Source of the DNA: Candidatus Enterococcus ferrettii
GTDB lineage: Bacteria > Bacillota > Bacilli > Lactobacillales > Enterococcaceae
Direction: 5' to 3'
Assembly (NCBI RefSeq): GCF_017377655.1
Contig: NZ_JAFREL010000010.1
Coordinates: forward strand, 1-32,334
Length of the DNA stretch: 32,334 bases
In this document: piece after piece, positions 23,549-32,307 of the stretch
Layout: every line of letters starts with the position of its first letter
How positions within the stretch are numbered: position 1 is the stretch's first letter
Notes under the pieces: model-generated
Seen by the model: only the letters and a program-made list of their open reading frames with translations
Database searches by the model: none
What the model was told of the DNA's origin: nothing
Program-made: the position numbers and the translations under genes

Positions 23549-23648
23549 AAAAAAGAGGAATTTTTTGTGCTTTCTAAAAGTATAGATGAAATCAATCAAA
23601 TATTCAAAATTCAAACTTATGAACTAGGCAAATAGAGGAGGAGTAGGC
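23549..23648 (+). promoter_or_regulatory. fixed untranslated leader of operon B
   Basis: This 100-bp stretch contains TAAAAGTATAGATGAA, as in leader A, and ends in GAGGAGGAG. No convincing promoter is seen. Confidence 0.5.
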
Positions 23649-24560
23649 ATGTTCGGGTTCGGAAAACAAAAGAAGGATGTATATCAGGAATCAAACCAAG
23701 ATGATTATTATTACGACGAATACGACAACGAAGGATATGAAGAGGATTACGGCTATGAGCCGTATCAAGAGGAAGGCTACGAACGTCCGACGGAGAATTA
23801 CGGCGAGTATGATCGTGGAGATCGCCGATCCAGACGGCGAATGGCAGCGCCTATGGATGAACGAGCTAGATATGAAGAGGATGCTGAGCCATTCCAGGCA
23901 CCAAAAACAGAAGAGGATTCTAGGCAGCAGCAAGAGTCCCAGTTGCAGCAAGAAGTCGACCGTTTGAAGGAAACAGTTGCCCAGCTAAAGCATCAGCTGG
24001 AAGTGAAGCAAACGGAAATGACTACGATGGCGACGACTTTAACTGAAAAGGAACAAAGCCTTCAGGAGCAGAAGACCCAATCAGAGCAACAAATACAAGC
24101 GCTGCAAACCAAAAATCAACAGAAAATACAGGAGCAGCTGGCGGATAAGGATCAACAAATCAAAGAGTTAATGGAACAAGCTTATCAACTGAAGAGTGAC
24201 TTACAAAGGGATCAAACCAGTCAAAGTGAGGCCTTGGCGCAAGCACAACGGCAGATTGAGGCATTGAAACAAACGAAAAGAGAGAACGAAGAAATGAAGG
24301 CGGAACTGGCTACGATCCTGATTGATACGAAAAAACAGGAGCGAGCTATTTTGGAACGAGCAGAGTATGAAGCCAAAGGCATCCGCAGTCAAGCCGAACA
24401 GGAGGCTCATCAGGTCATTCATGATGCTTCGTTGGAGCTGCGAGTAATGAAGCAGGAAATTAAAAATTATCGTAAACGGCTGCGTTCGGTACAAGAAGAA
24501 ACGACCCAATTTTTTGTGCGTTTGTTGGCAACGAGCGACAACTTATTGGATGACGAATAG
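23649..24560 (+). CDS. acidic Tyr-rich coiled-coil protein, first gene of matrix operon B
   Basis: This 303-residue paralogue of the 7816-8733 product has the same plan: MFGFGKQKKD start, acidic Tyr-rich region (DDYYYDEYDNEGYEEDYGYE), Arg cluster, Gln/Glu-rich coiled coil, and a C-terminal 90-residue region that is almost identical (EYEAKGIRSQAEQEAHQVIH). Divergence is concentrated in the coiled coil, consistent with a spacer role for it and a binding role for the ends. GAGGAGG precedes the ATG. Confidence 0.85.
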   Translation: MFGFGKQKKDVYQESNQDDYYYDEYDNEGYEEDYGYEPYQEEGYERPTENYGEYDRGDRRSRRRMAAPMDERARYEEDAEPFQAPKTEEDSRQQQESQLQQEVDRLKETVAQLKHQLEVKQTEMTTMATTLTEKEQSLQEQKTQSEQQIQALQTKNQQKIQEQLADKDQQIKELMEQAYQLKSDLQRDQTSQSEALAQAQRQIEALKQTKRENEEMKAELATILIDTKKQERAILERAEYEAKGIRSQAEQEAHQVIHDASLELRVMKQEIKNYRKRLRSVQEETTQFFVRLLATSDNLLDDE

Positions 24561-24574
24561 AAGAGGGGTGTCTT

Positions 24575-25723
24575 TTGGTGAAGCAATCTCAGAATCAACT
24601 CGCCTTGTACCCTACACCAGCTCCTACCATGCAGGAGGAATTGATGACACAGCCTCTGCTAGAGGAAATCGAACGAGCTTGTGAGTATCTGTATGCGCCG
24701 CATGGAACGTTGAGCGAAGAGCAGCGGAAAAAGATTTACCAGCATTTTGAACAATTATTTCGTCTGATGAACAGCAGCTATCACATTGAATTATTAATGG
24801 TGCCGGGAACGTTGAATCTAACTGCTTTTTGGCAATCGTTGCATCAGTTTTTTCCTCAATTTGCTTGGCTGAAGGGGCAAACAGAAGAGCCCAAGTACGG
24901 AAGACAGGTCTATCGATTTGACTTTGTTCCATTAGTTTTTAGAGAATCCGGCTTCCCGTTTGCGATTCATTTAGAGGATAGTCTAATGCAACAATTTCCA
25001 GCAGCAGCTGATGGAGCATTGGAGCGAGCAGAACAGCTGTTGCTTGAGTTAGCAGAACAACATTTTTCTGAAGGTATTGTGAAGGAACCGCGAGTAACTT
25101 CGGTCGAGGAAACGAAAAAAACGGCACAAGAATCTGCGGTATCCGTAGATCGAGTGCAGAAAGAAGAAGTGAAACAAGAAAGTCAAAGCAAAGCGCGTCT
25201 TCGAGCAGTCAATCAAAAGCTGGAGCTGGTGATTGAAAAGCTGGAGCTTTCAATGCTCTATAGCGGCATTCAGTATTTTGATCAGGAGAGCAAGGAAGAA
25301 AGCGATTGGGACAGACGAATCAAAATCAGCCTGCGTGAGTATACTTACCTGCTCCAGAAAGCGCGTTTTTTGGAACAAATGTGGCACTTGAATGGTGAGT
25401 TGGTGAATAAAACTGAAAAGATGACGGTGACTGGCAATAAGTTAGTTTATGAGCGAGATCAGGTGAAACAAATTAAGGACAATTTGTCTGCTCGTGATAT
25501 TCACTTTGTACTGTATGAATGTCAGGTGATTGAGTCTCGAGCGAAAGTACATGCTCGGCCTTGGTTCAGAAAGCCTTATGTGAAATTGATGAAGATGGAC
25601 TATGACAACTTATTAAGCAAGTCGGCTTACTTTGATTTACTGCAGGGGGAAAGCGCCTTGTTGGAAAGAATGGTGCGGGAACAACGGGACACACCGGTCA
25701 AAGAAGCTCAGGAGGTTGGTTGA
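24575..25723 (+). CDS. conserved helical protein of matrix operon B, function unknown
   Basis: This 382-residue paralogue of the 8749-9915 product has a conserved N-terminal globular part (about 1-160), a diverged linker, and a strongly conserved C-terminal helical part (SKARLRAVNQKLELVIEKLE, MTVTGNKLVYERDQVKQIK). Start TTG 24575 or GTG 24578 lies 8-11 bp after AGAGGGG. The end carries AGGAGG, probably serving the signal peptidase gene that follows. Confidence 0.8.
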   Translation: MVKQSQNQLALYPTPAPTMQEELMTQPLLEEIERACEYLYAPHGTLSEEQRKKIYQHFEQLFRLMNSSYHIELLMVPGTLNLTAFWQSLHQFFPQFAWLKGQTEEPKYGRQVYRFDFVPLVFRESGFPFAIHLEDSLMQQFPAAADGALERAEQLLLELAEQHFSEGIVKEPRVTSVEETKKTAQESAVSVDRVQKEEVKQESQSKARLRAVNQKLELVIEKLELSMLYSGIQYFDQESKEESDWDRRIKISLREYTYLLQKARFLEQMWHLNGELVNKTEKMTVTGNKLVYERDQVKQIKDNLSARDIHFVLYECQVIESRAKVHARPWFRKPYVKLMKMDYDNLLSKSAYFDLLQGESALLERMVREQRDTPVKEAQEVG

Positions 25724-25792
25724 GGTCGCAGACGATTTAATCAATTACCAGTTATTTCAAAACTAATTGGTGCCTTTATCCTGACGTACTTA

Positions 25793-26233
25793 TTGTTTTT
25801 AGGCTTATTTCGCGGCTATTACTGGCTTTATCCCAAATATTTTGTTAGCGGCGAGTCCATGAATCCGACCTTCTGGGAACAAGAAATTGTTCAAGTGAAG
25901 GCACATCACGATCCAAAACGCTTCGATGTCGTGGTCCTCCATCCACCAGATGATCCGCAAAGCTTGTACCTTAAGCGTGTGATTGGATTACCGGAAGAGC
26001 GAATCGACTATCAGAATGGTTGTTTGTTTGTAAATGGGAGACCGATTAAGGATACCTTTGCTGAGCAGACCGAAGATTTTGTTTGGACGCAGATTACTAG
26101 CAAGCCAATTCCCAAAGGTTATTACTTCGTATTAGGGGACAACCGAATGATCTCGAAGGATAGCCGCAGCTTTGGGCTGGTTTCGGAAAAACAAATTTTA
26201 GGCATCGTCAAAGAGGGGAACACAAATAAATGA
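25793..26233 (+). CDS. type I signal peptidase (Ser/Lys), copy B
   Basis: The classical boxes are present: SGESMNPTF (Ser nucleophile), RFDVVVLHPP, LYLKRVIGLP (Lys base) and LGDNRMISKDSR. The given start is the TTG at 25793, but the membrane helix clearly begins upstream: in frame, PVISKLIGAFILTYLL precedes it, reaching back to the stop of the previous gene without any ATG or GTG. Initiation probably uses a weak codon (ATT, CTG or TTG) coupled to the preceding gene. Overlaps the next gene by 4 bp. Confidence 0.88.
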   Translation: MFLGLFRGYYWLYPKYFVSGESMNPTFWEQEIVQVKAHHDPKRFDVVVLHPPDDPQSLYLKRVIGLPEERIDYQNGCLFVNGRPIKDTFAEQTEDFVWTQITSKPIPKGYYFVLGDNRMISKDSRSFGLVSEKQILGIVKEGNTNK

Positions 26234-26532
26234 AGACACTGCAAGAAAAAATCGAATGGTACACCTTTTGGTATTGGGTTTATTGGCTCTTCTCTTTGGT
26301 CGTACTACTGGGAGTACTGATACTGGGCATTTTTTTCTATTTTACTGATTTTCAAGAGGTTGTGACAGTGAGTCAATTGTTTCTTTTGATGTTGCTGATG
26401 GTATTAGCGATATATCTGAAAATGACTGCTCTGCATTATCACAATGTTCTTATGAAGTTGAAGCAAGCGGCAGCTCGATCAAAAAGGCCAAGAGGACGCC
26501 CGCAGGAAAGGCGGAAGCAAGATGTTAAGTAA
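26230..26532 (+). CDS. small two-helix membrane protein with basic tail, copy B
   Basis: This 100-residue protein is nearly identical to the copy A protein over residues 1-85, including both helices, and then has a shorter basic tail (RSKRPRGRPQERRKQ). The start overlaps the peptidase stop and the end overlaps the glucosaminidase start, so all three are translationally coupled. Strong conservation of the helices suggests a specific membrane partner. Confidence 0.8.
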   Translation: MKTLQEKIEWYTFWYWVYWLFSLVVLLGVLILGIFFYFTDFQEVVTVSQLFLLMLLMVLAIYLKMTALHYHNVLMKLKQAAARSKRPRGRPQERRKQDVK

Positions 26533-27628
26533 ATTCTTGCTGGGCTGTTTGGTTCTAGGTGGAGGTCTAATTACTAGCTATCAATTACAAGCGAAATCAT
26601 CTGTTTTAGCTGAAACGAAGGAGTCAATATTTTCTCAACAGGAAATGACTTCAAGTATAGCAGCTAGTTCTACTGGTAGCAGTATGGCAAGCGAAGAGTC
26701 AACTATACCTTCAGAATCTTCTTTCCTAGAAGAAATCACGAGTAATGAAACAGGACACTCGACTTCGTCGGTGACTGAATTCGTTAAACCGATAAAAGCA
26801 ACAGACGAATCAACAGAAGGTTCCGCAGAAAAAGTTATTGTTTCTGAAGCAACCGTGCCGGAAGTAGTTTCCCAGGTCCAAACCCCTGTGCCGGCTGCGA
26901 AAGTAGAGGAAAATTATCAGTTTTCGGTAGTAAAGAATCAAACCACCGAAGCATTCATACAAACAATCGGAGCCGATGCTCAGACGATTGCCTGGAGTGA
27001 AGGACTCTATGCCTCGGTAATGATTGCTCAAGCAATTCTGGAAACAGGCTCGGGCAACAGTCAGTTAGCACGACCACCGTATCATAATTTGTTTGGTATT
27101 AAAGGGAGCTATCAAGGAAAAAATGTGTCATTCAATACCCAAGAAGACAAAGGAAACGGTCAGTTGTATACGATCCAATCTGCTTTCCGACAGTATCCTG
27201 GCTATAGAGAATCCTTAGAAGATTATGCAGCTTTGTTGAAGAAAGGCATTTCAAGTAATGCTGGTTTTTATCAAGCAACTTGGAAAGAAAATGCGTCAAC
27301 ATATCAAGCAGCAACTAAAGCATTAACAGGAAAATATGCCACAGATACTTCCTATGACAAAAAGCTGAATGCATTGATTGAAACTTATGGCTTGGATGCT
27401 TGGGATCAAGAACCGAAGAAGGAAACTATTGAACCCTCTGTTGAAGGTCAAGCCGCTACTGTCGATTCAACTACCGATTTCGGTGAAGATAAGCAATCAA
27501 TTACTTTCAATTCTGAAGCACTCGAAAAACAAGTGAAGATAAATAAAACGAAGCAAAGTGTGCAAAAAATTCCTGAAGCAGCACAACGACCTGCCAAGCA
27601 GTTAGCTGGCAATCGAACCACACAATGA
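26522..27628 (+). CDS. secreted GH73-type glucosaminidase, copy B
   Basis: This 368-residue protein has a signal peptide (about 1-30), a Ser/Thr/Glu-rich linker, and a GH73-like domain with IAQAILETGSGNSQLA (catalytic Glu), YHNLFGIKGSYQGK and ATDTSYDKKLN. A low-complexity tail ends in AKQLAGNRTTQ, similar to the copy A end. The catalytic domain is far better conserved between copies than the linkers, indicating selection on enzyme activity. Confidence 0.92.
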   Translation: MLSKFLLGCLVLGGGLITSYQLQAKSSVLAETKESIFSQQEMTSSIAASSTGSSMASEESTIPSESSFLEEITSNETGHSTSSVTEFVKPIKATDESTEGSAEKVIVSEATVPEVVSQVQTPVPAAKVEENYQFSVVKNQTTEAFIQTIGADAQTIAWSEGLYASVMIAQAILETGSGNSQLARPPYHNLFGIKGSYQGKNVSFNTQEDKGNGQLYTIQSAFRQYPGYRESLEDYAALLKKGISSNAGFYQATWKENASTYQAATKALTGKYATDTSYDKKLNALIETYGLDAWDQEPKKETIEPSVEGQAATVDSTTDFGEDKQSITFNSEALEKQVKINKTKQSVQKIPEAAQRPAKQLAGNRTTQ

Positions 27629-27641
27629 AAGGAGGGGAACC

Positions 27642-28616
27642 ATGACGAGATCGCGGGAATATCGGCAACGAAGTGATGATTTCGATCAGCAACCACCTTA
27701 TCGTGGGCGTCCCCCTTCAAACCGGCGACCACCGCAGAGATATGACGATTGGGAGGAGGAACGATCTGTTCGGTACCGAGAACCTAATCGTCCACCACAA
27801 CAACGAGGGTACGATCCGCACTACGATCACCCGCCACAGCGTTCGCGTGATTCAAGAGAGAGGCAGTATCAGAGGCCGTTACCCAGTAATCAAAGAATGG
27901 CAAGGCCGGAAGCACCTTATGGTGGTGAGAATCGAGAGTGGATGCCACCACCACGACAACGTCCCCCTCGGCCAGTGTCCGGTTATGGAGCACAACCCTT
28001 GCAGCAAGCGAAGCAGTCGACCAATCGAAAAATCTTTCTGTTTGTCTATAACTTGTTTTTCTACACGTTAACGATTGGGATCTTACTGAGCTCCTTGATG
28101 TTTGCTTTCAGTGAAAAATCTGATGCTGCGATAATGGGGCATCGTTTTTATCAGGTTTTAACCGATTCCATGGCACCGCAGCCGGATTCTTCTTCGGGTG
28201 GATTTTATGCGGGGGACATTGTATTGGTAAAAATGATCGATGGCTCACAGGCAAAACCTGGGGATATCGTTACTTTCCAAGTTGGTGAAGGCGATCGTTA
28301 CCTTACCCATAGAATGGTGGAACGGTTGGATCAATTGAATGGACAAGCAGGGGATTATATTGTCACCAAAGGAGATGCCAATAAAAGCAATGATCCGCCG
28401 ATTCTCGCTGAACGTGTGCGAGGAAAAGTGATGTTCGTTGTCCCAAAAATGGGTAGTTTCTTGAACTTCATTCAAGAGAATCTCTGGCTATGTATTGTGT
28501 GTGTGTTGTCGACCTTTGGCTTCTTTCTAGTGCTGAAAGCTTATTTTCTGCAACCAGAACCAGCTAAACGACCAATGAAAAGAAATGGGTATCCAACTGG
28601 GTATAACCGCTCGTAA
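27642..28616 (+). CDS. sipW: SipW-type signal peptidase with Arg/Pro/Tyr-rich head, copy B
   Basis: In this 324-residue protein the catalytic part is nearly identical to copy A: LTDSMAPQ (Ser), RYLTHRMVE (His) and KGDANKSNDPP (acidic). It has two flanking membrane helices. The first 125 residues are again Arg/Pro/Tyr/Gln-rich (PPYRGRPPSNRRPP) but differ in order and length from copy A. Composition rather than sequence appears to be kept. AAAGGAGGGG precedes the ATG by 6 bp. Confidence 0.93.
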   Translation: MTRSREYRQRSDDFDQQPPYRGRPPSNRRPPQRYDDWEEERSVRYREPNRPPQQRGYDPHYDHPPQRSRDSRERQYQRPLPSNQRMARPEAPYGGENREWMPPPRQRPPRPVSGYGAQPLQQAKQSTNRKIFLFVYNLFFYTLTIGILLSSLMFAFSEKSDAAIMGHRFYQVLTDSMAPQPDSSSGGFYAGDIVLVKMIDGSQAKPGDIVTFQVGEGDRYLTHRMVERLDQLNGQAGDYIVTKGDANKSNDPPILAERVRGKVMFVVPKMGSFLNFIQENLWLCIVCVLSTFGFFLVLKAYFLQPEPAKRPMKRNGYPTGYNRS

Positions 28617-28668
28617 GTTTGAGTGTTTATATAAAAAAGAAAAAAAGGATGTATAGGAGGAAAAAGGA

Positions 28669-29985
28669 ATGAAGAAGAACAGCAAAAAGAAAAAGCTGAT
28701 GGCTGCAGCGGCAGCTTTGGCGTTAATCGCAGCCATCTCAGGGACGTTTGCCTGGATTACTGCGCAGGATCAACGGATCAACCGGGCAGAATCAGCAGCA
28801 GTCAATGATGATAGCGTGGTATTGAAGGAACAATGGGAACCAATGCCATTAGTTGCAGGGACGGAAGCGAAGAAAGAAGTGTCTGTTTCTAATACGGGGA
28901 ACGCTAGTGTATTTGTACGGATTTCTTATGAAGAAGTACTGAAGCATTTAACTGAAAAAGGGGATGTGAAGTACGATCCAGCCACTACAACTAATGCAAA
29001 ATACACGTATGTAGCCAATGATACCGGTTTAGGCAAACATATGCCAGTAAATGCCAATGCAGCCTCTATGTTCAGTGATGGGTACAAAATTGTTCCAACC
29101 GCACAAGTGACTGGTTTAACTGCCCAAGACAGCAATGTGAAATTGTTAGCCAAAGGTGGAAAAGTAGTCGATCCATTGACTGGATCTATTAGCAACAACT
29201 TAGAAACTAAGATTGTTCATGAATACTACACTGATCCTGCCAATAATACTCTGAACCCTGGGGATCCAGGTTATAATGCAACGTTGAACAAATACCAAGC
29301 GATGACTTGTGATATTAACGTAACCAATGAAAACAGCAGCAACGATGGTAAAGACTGGAACTTCACGGTATCAAATGTGGAATACGGTTACTACAAAGAT
29401 GGCTATAAACATACCGTAGCGAACTGGGCAAAATCTACTTTACCAGATGAAGCAGGAGCTGCTTCTGGGAATGCTTTGCTAGGAACTAACGGTGTACGTT
29501 ACAGCGTAGACTACAACTACACGAATACAGCAGCTGGTTTGGGCGCTGGCTTTACGATTCCTGGACCAACTCCAGCAACCGTTGCCGACCAAAAACCAAT
29601 TGCTTCAACTACTAATTACGGTTTACAAGCAGATACGACTGGTTTAGGTAAAAACCATATCCGTGTAGGCTATGGTGCAGACATCACGGATGTTGCGACT
29701 TTAGCAAACAGCAAATGGGTATACAACGAAGAAGATGGCTGGTTCTACTACACTGTTCCGTTGAAATCTGGTGAAACAACTCCAGACCTATTGAAAAAAT
29801 TGGTTTTCGAAAGTGCTTTAGGTGTTGAATACACGAATGCTTCCTTCGATTTAGTTGTGAAAATGGAAGCTGTACAGGCAACCAAAGATGCCTTAACAGA
29901 CAGTGCCGGCTGGAACTTAGGTAATGGTGCTGCACCAACAGGTGACACCGCAGCAATCGTGACTAAACTAGTTGCTGGTATTTAA
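28669..29985 (+). CDS. BsaA-like SipW-dependent matrix protein, copy B
   Basis: This 438-residue protein keeps the signal region and junction (SGTFAWITAQDQRINRAE) almost unchanged from copy A. The first mature strands are KKEVSVSNTGNASVFVRISY, and the end holds WVYNEEDGWFYYTVPLKSG. The central 150 residues have diverged most, so the two modules may make antigenically or functionally different fibres. Strong AGGAGG site 7 bp before the ATG. Confidence 0.9.
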   Translation: MKKNSKKKKLMAAAAALALIAAISGTFAWITAQDQRINRAESAAVNDDSVVLKEQWEPMPLVAGTEAKKEVSVSNTGNASVFVRISYEEVLKHLTEKGDVKYDPATTTNAKYTYVANDTGLGKHMPVNANAASMFSDGYKIVPTAQVTGLTAQDSNVKLLAKGGKVVDPLTGSISNNLETKIVHEYYTDPANNTLNPGDPGYNATLNKYQAMTCDINVTNENSSNDGKDWNFTVSNVEYGYYKDGYKHTVANWAKSTLPDEAGAASGNALLGTNGVRYSVDYNYTNTAAGLGAGFTIPGPTPATVADQKPIASTTNYGLQADTTGLGKNHIRVGYGADITDVATLANSKWVYNEEDGWFYYTVPLKSGETTPDLLKKLVFESALGVEYTNASFDLVVKMEAVQATKDALTDSAGWNLGNGAAPTGDTAAIVTKLVAGI

Positions 29986-30016
29986 CTTGATGAGCTTTTA
30001 AGCAAGGAGGGAGTGA

Positions 30017-30775
30017 ATGAACATGCGCAGAATACTTATTGGAATACTTAGTCTCTTCGTTCTGTTCAGCGGTTCTCCAGCTGCTGAGGCAGCCAAAACA
30101 CTTCCTCCTGGCTTGGTGATTGGTGATTCTGAAGGCATGTATGCTACTTCTGAGGGAGACTATTACATTGATTTAATGGGTATTCTCCCAGGAGAGGTGT
30201 ATGAAAAGGAAATTACCATCCGCGGCTTAGACCTGGAAGACCCCTTTTCTCTAGGCCTGTTAGTGGAGGAAGTGGGCTCTAACGGATCTATTTTTTGGAA
30301 AGAGCATATCACCTTAACCCTCATTTTGGATGAAAAAGAAATCTATCAAGGCCCTATTTTGGGCGATGGCAGCTTTGATTGGTCAAAAACCCCGTTGGAA
30401 CTGGGCGTATGCAAGTACGGAACAGATAAACTATTGTTGGCACGCTTCACGATGGATGCACATTTAACCAATGAAGACTTGCGAGAACAAAGCAAACTGG
30501 AATTTTATTGGACCTTTGTTGGAACTAAGGATCAACCGAAAGAACCAACGAAGCCAACAGAACCCACAACACCAACGCAAACGTCTGAACCGACAATCCC
30601 AAGTTCGCCCGGCGGATCAGGTAATTTACCATCCACTGGTCAAGGAATACCTTCTAATCGGAAGCTGTTGCCGCAAACCGGTGAGCAAATAGTTTATATG
30701 TTCTTAAGTGGTTTATTACTGGTAATGATCACGTTGTTCTTATGGAAAAAACGGCAAGAGGAGGAGCAGGAATGA
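30017..30775 (+). CDS. sortase-anchored surface protein with two LPXTG-like motifs, copy B
   Basis: This 252-residue protein has a signal peptide (to about 25), a beta-rich domain highly similar to copy A (LPPGLVIGDSEGMYATSEGD), a Thr/Pro-repeat spacer (EPTKPTEPTTPTQTSEPT), LPSTG at 204-208, LPQTG at 218-222, a C-terminal helix and a KKRQEEE tail. The 14-residue distance between the two motifs is the same in both copies. Stop overlaps next start (ATGA). Confidence 0.9.
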   Translation: MNMRRILIGILSLFVLFSGSPAAEAAKTLPPGLVIGDSEGMYATSEGDYYIDLMGILPGEVYEKEITIRGLDLEDPFSLGLLVEEVGSNGSIFWKEHITLTLILDEKEIYQGPILGDGSFDWSKTPLELGVCKYGTDKLLLARFTMDAHLTNEDLREQSKLEFYWTFVGTKDQPKEPTKPTEPTTPTQTSEPTIPSSPGGSGNLPSTGQGIPSNRKLLPQTGEQIVYMFLSGLLLVMITLFLWKKRQEEEQE

Positions 30776-31635
30776 ACCAGAAAGAAAAACGGCAACATCT
30801 TTTTCGTGTATTTCTCAAAAGCAAGCTGCTTTTTGCCTGCTTCTCGCTTGCTTTGAGCCTGCTTTTGATTGTAGGCAGTACGTATGCTTGGATTACATCC
30901 GCAGATGAACGAGTGAACCGCGCCAACGCAAATCACAAAACCTTGTCTGCAATGATTGAGGAAGACTTTAATCGAGTTTACGATTGGGCACCCGGAGTAA
31001 CGAAAACAAAAAAGATAAAGGTAACCAATAATGGAGAGATTCCGACAATTGTTCGTTTATCTTTGACGGAATTCTTTGTCAGTTTTGAAGTAGATACTTC
31101 AGATAATCATCGTCTGGATGCCAATCCACAAAACAATCTGAATGGTAATGGGAATCTGAAAATTTTTGACAGCTTTACAACTCTGATTGATGTAAAAAGA
31201 ACCGAAACATGGGTAGTGGGTAACACCTATGAAGTAAATTCCAATACTTACTACAAGGCAAATACGGCATTAATCGATCAATCTTATGTATATGGTGGAG
31301 CGCGTACGCTGCCTCTATCCGCATTTAAATTGAACTTTACTGCGAATAAGGTTTTTGATACACCAGCTGCAACAAGTGGGAAAGACAACTATTGGTATTA
31401 CGAAGATGGGTATTTTTACTATTCAGAAATTCTGCAGCCAAAGGAATCCACTACTGATCTGATGGAAAGTGTTTCACTGAATGCAGGATATGCCAATCAA
31501 TACAAAGGGGCATTGTATAAGCTGGTTCCGGAAATGGAAGCCCATGATCTTTCCAAAGATCTGATTGCTGATTGGGGAATCAATCCTGCAAGTGATCATG
31601 CCTACAATCTTTATAAAGATAAATTAGCCAAGTAA
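30772..31635 (+). CDS. SipW-dependent exported protein, second substrate, copy B
   Basis: This 287-residue protein has the junction GSTYAWITSADERVNRAN, then mature strands KTKKIKVTNNGEIPTIVRLS and YWYYEDGYFYYSEILQPKES near the end. Start ATG 30772 overlaps the previous stop and follows GAGGAG. An in-frame ATG at 30742 inside the previous gene is not used, in my view. Paralogue of 15019-15903. Confidence 0.87.
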   Translation: MNQKEKRQHLFRVFLKSKLLFACFSLALSLLLIVGSTYAWITSADERVNRANANHKTLSAMIEEDFNRVYDWAPGVTKTKKIKVTNNGEIPTIVRLSLTEFFVSFEVDTSDNHRLDANPQNNLNGNGNLKIFDSFTTLIDVKRTETWVVGNTYEVNSNTYYKANTALIDQSYVYGGARTLPLSAFKLNFTANKVFDTPAATSGKDNYWYYEDGYFYYSEILQPKESTTDLMESVSLNAGYANQYKGALYKLVPEMEAHDLSKDLIADWGINPASDHAYNLYKDKLAK

Positions 31636-31647
31636 AGGAGGAGCAAG

Positions 31648-32286
31648 ATGAAGCAGCGAAGAAAAGCTCGTCGCACGTTATACCTTGTTATTGCATTCAG
31701 CTGTCTCCTCCTACTAATTGGTGGAAGTTATCTAGTGTATGCAGCAATGACAGCAACGGATCGCGAAGAAAACGATTTTCGCGTTGGTCAGGTAGAAACA
31801 AAGATCATAGAAGATTTCGAATTCCGAACGGAAATACCTAAAGATGTTTCGATAAAAAAAGAAGTCTCAATCAAAAATACCGGAACTATTAATCAGTTCA
31901 TTCGAGTAATGGTTTCTCCACAGGTACAAGCAGAAATAGCTGGTGATATCCAAAACAAGCAGATTCTACCATTGAAAATTGGAACAGATTTGATTCTAGA
32001 AGAAATGACTGCATCGGATTGGCTAGATGGTGGAGACGGTTATTACTATTACATTAAGGAAGCCGTTAAACCTGGAAAAGAAACCAGCGAGTTATTCAAG
32101 AAAGTAAAGCTTTCAGATCAATTAAGAGATCAGTACCACGGTTCCAAATTGATGATCATTTTGAAGGCCGAAACGATTAATTGTGCAGAGTTTGCTTACC
32201 GTGATTCATGGTGGCAAGGAAACACACCCACCACAGGTTCACTAAAAGATGTAGATGATGCACTAAAAACAAAGGTTGATAAATAG
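31648..32286 (+). CDS. SipW-dependent exported protein, third substrate, copy B
   Basis: This 212-residue paralogue of 15919-16560 has a basic start, a hydrophobic helix, processing area VYAAMTATDREENDF, mature strands KKEVSIKNTGTINQFIRVMV, DGGDGYYYYIKEAVKPGK and the conserved end WWQGNTPT. AAAGGAGG lies about 8 bp before the ATG. It is the last complete gene in the window. A copy of the large exported protein would be expected next. Confidence 0.85.
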   Translation: MKQRRKARRTLYLVIAFSCLLLLIGGSYLVYAAMTATDREENDFRVGQVETKIIEDFEFRTEIPKDVSIKKEVSIKNTGTINQFIRVMVSPQVQAEIAGDIQNKQILPLKIGTDLILEEMTASDWLDGGDGYYYYIKEAVKPGKETSELFKKVKLSDQLRDQYHGSKLMIILKAETINCAEFAYRDSWWQGNTPTTGSLKDVDDALKTKVDK

Positions 32287-32307
32287 GGATACAGTTTTCT
32301 GTGTCCC
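32286..32307 (+). terminator. intercistronic hairpin after third substrate gene, copy B
   Basis: GGGATACAG and CTGTGTCCC (one G-U pair) form a 9-bp stem around TTTT, touching the stop codon, as in copy A at 16561-16580. The T-run is short, so partial termination or mRNA 3'-end stabilisation is more likely than full termination. Confidence 0.6.
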
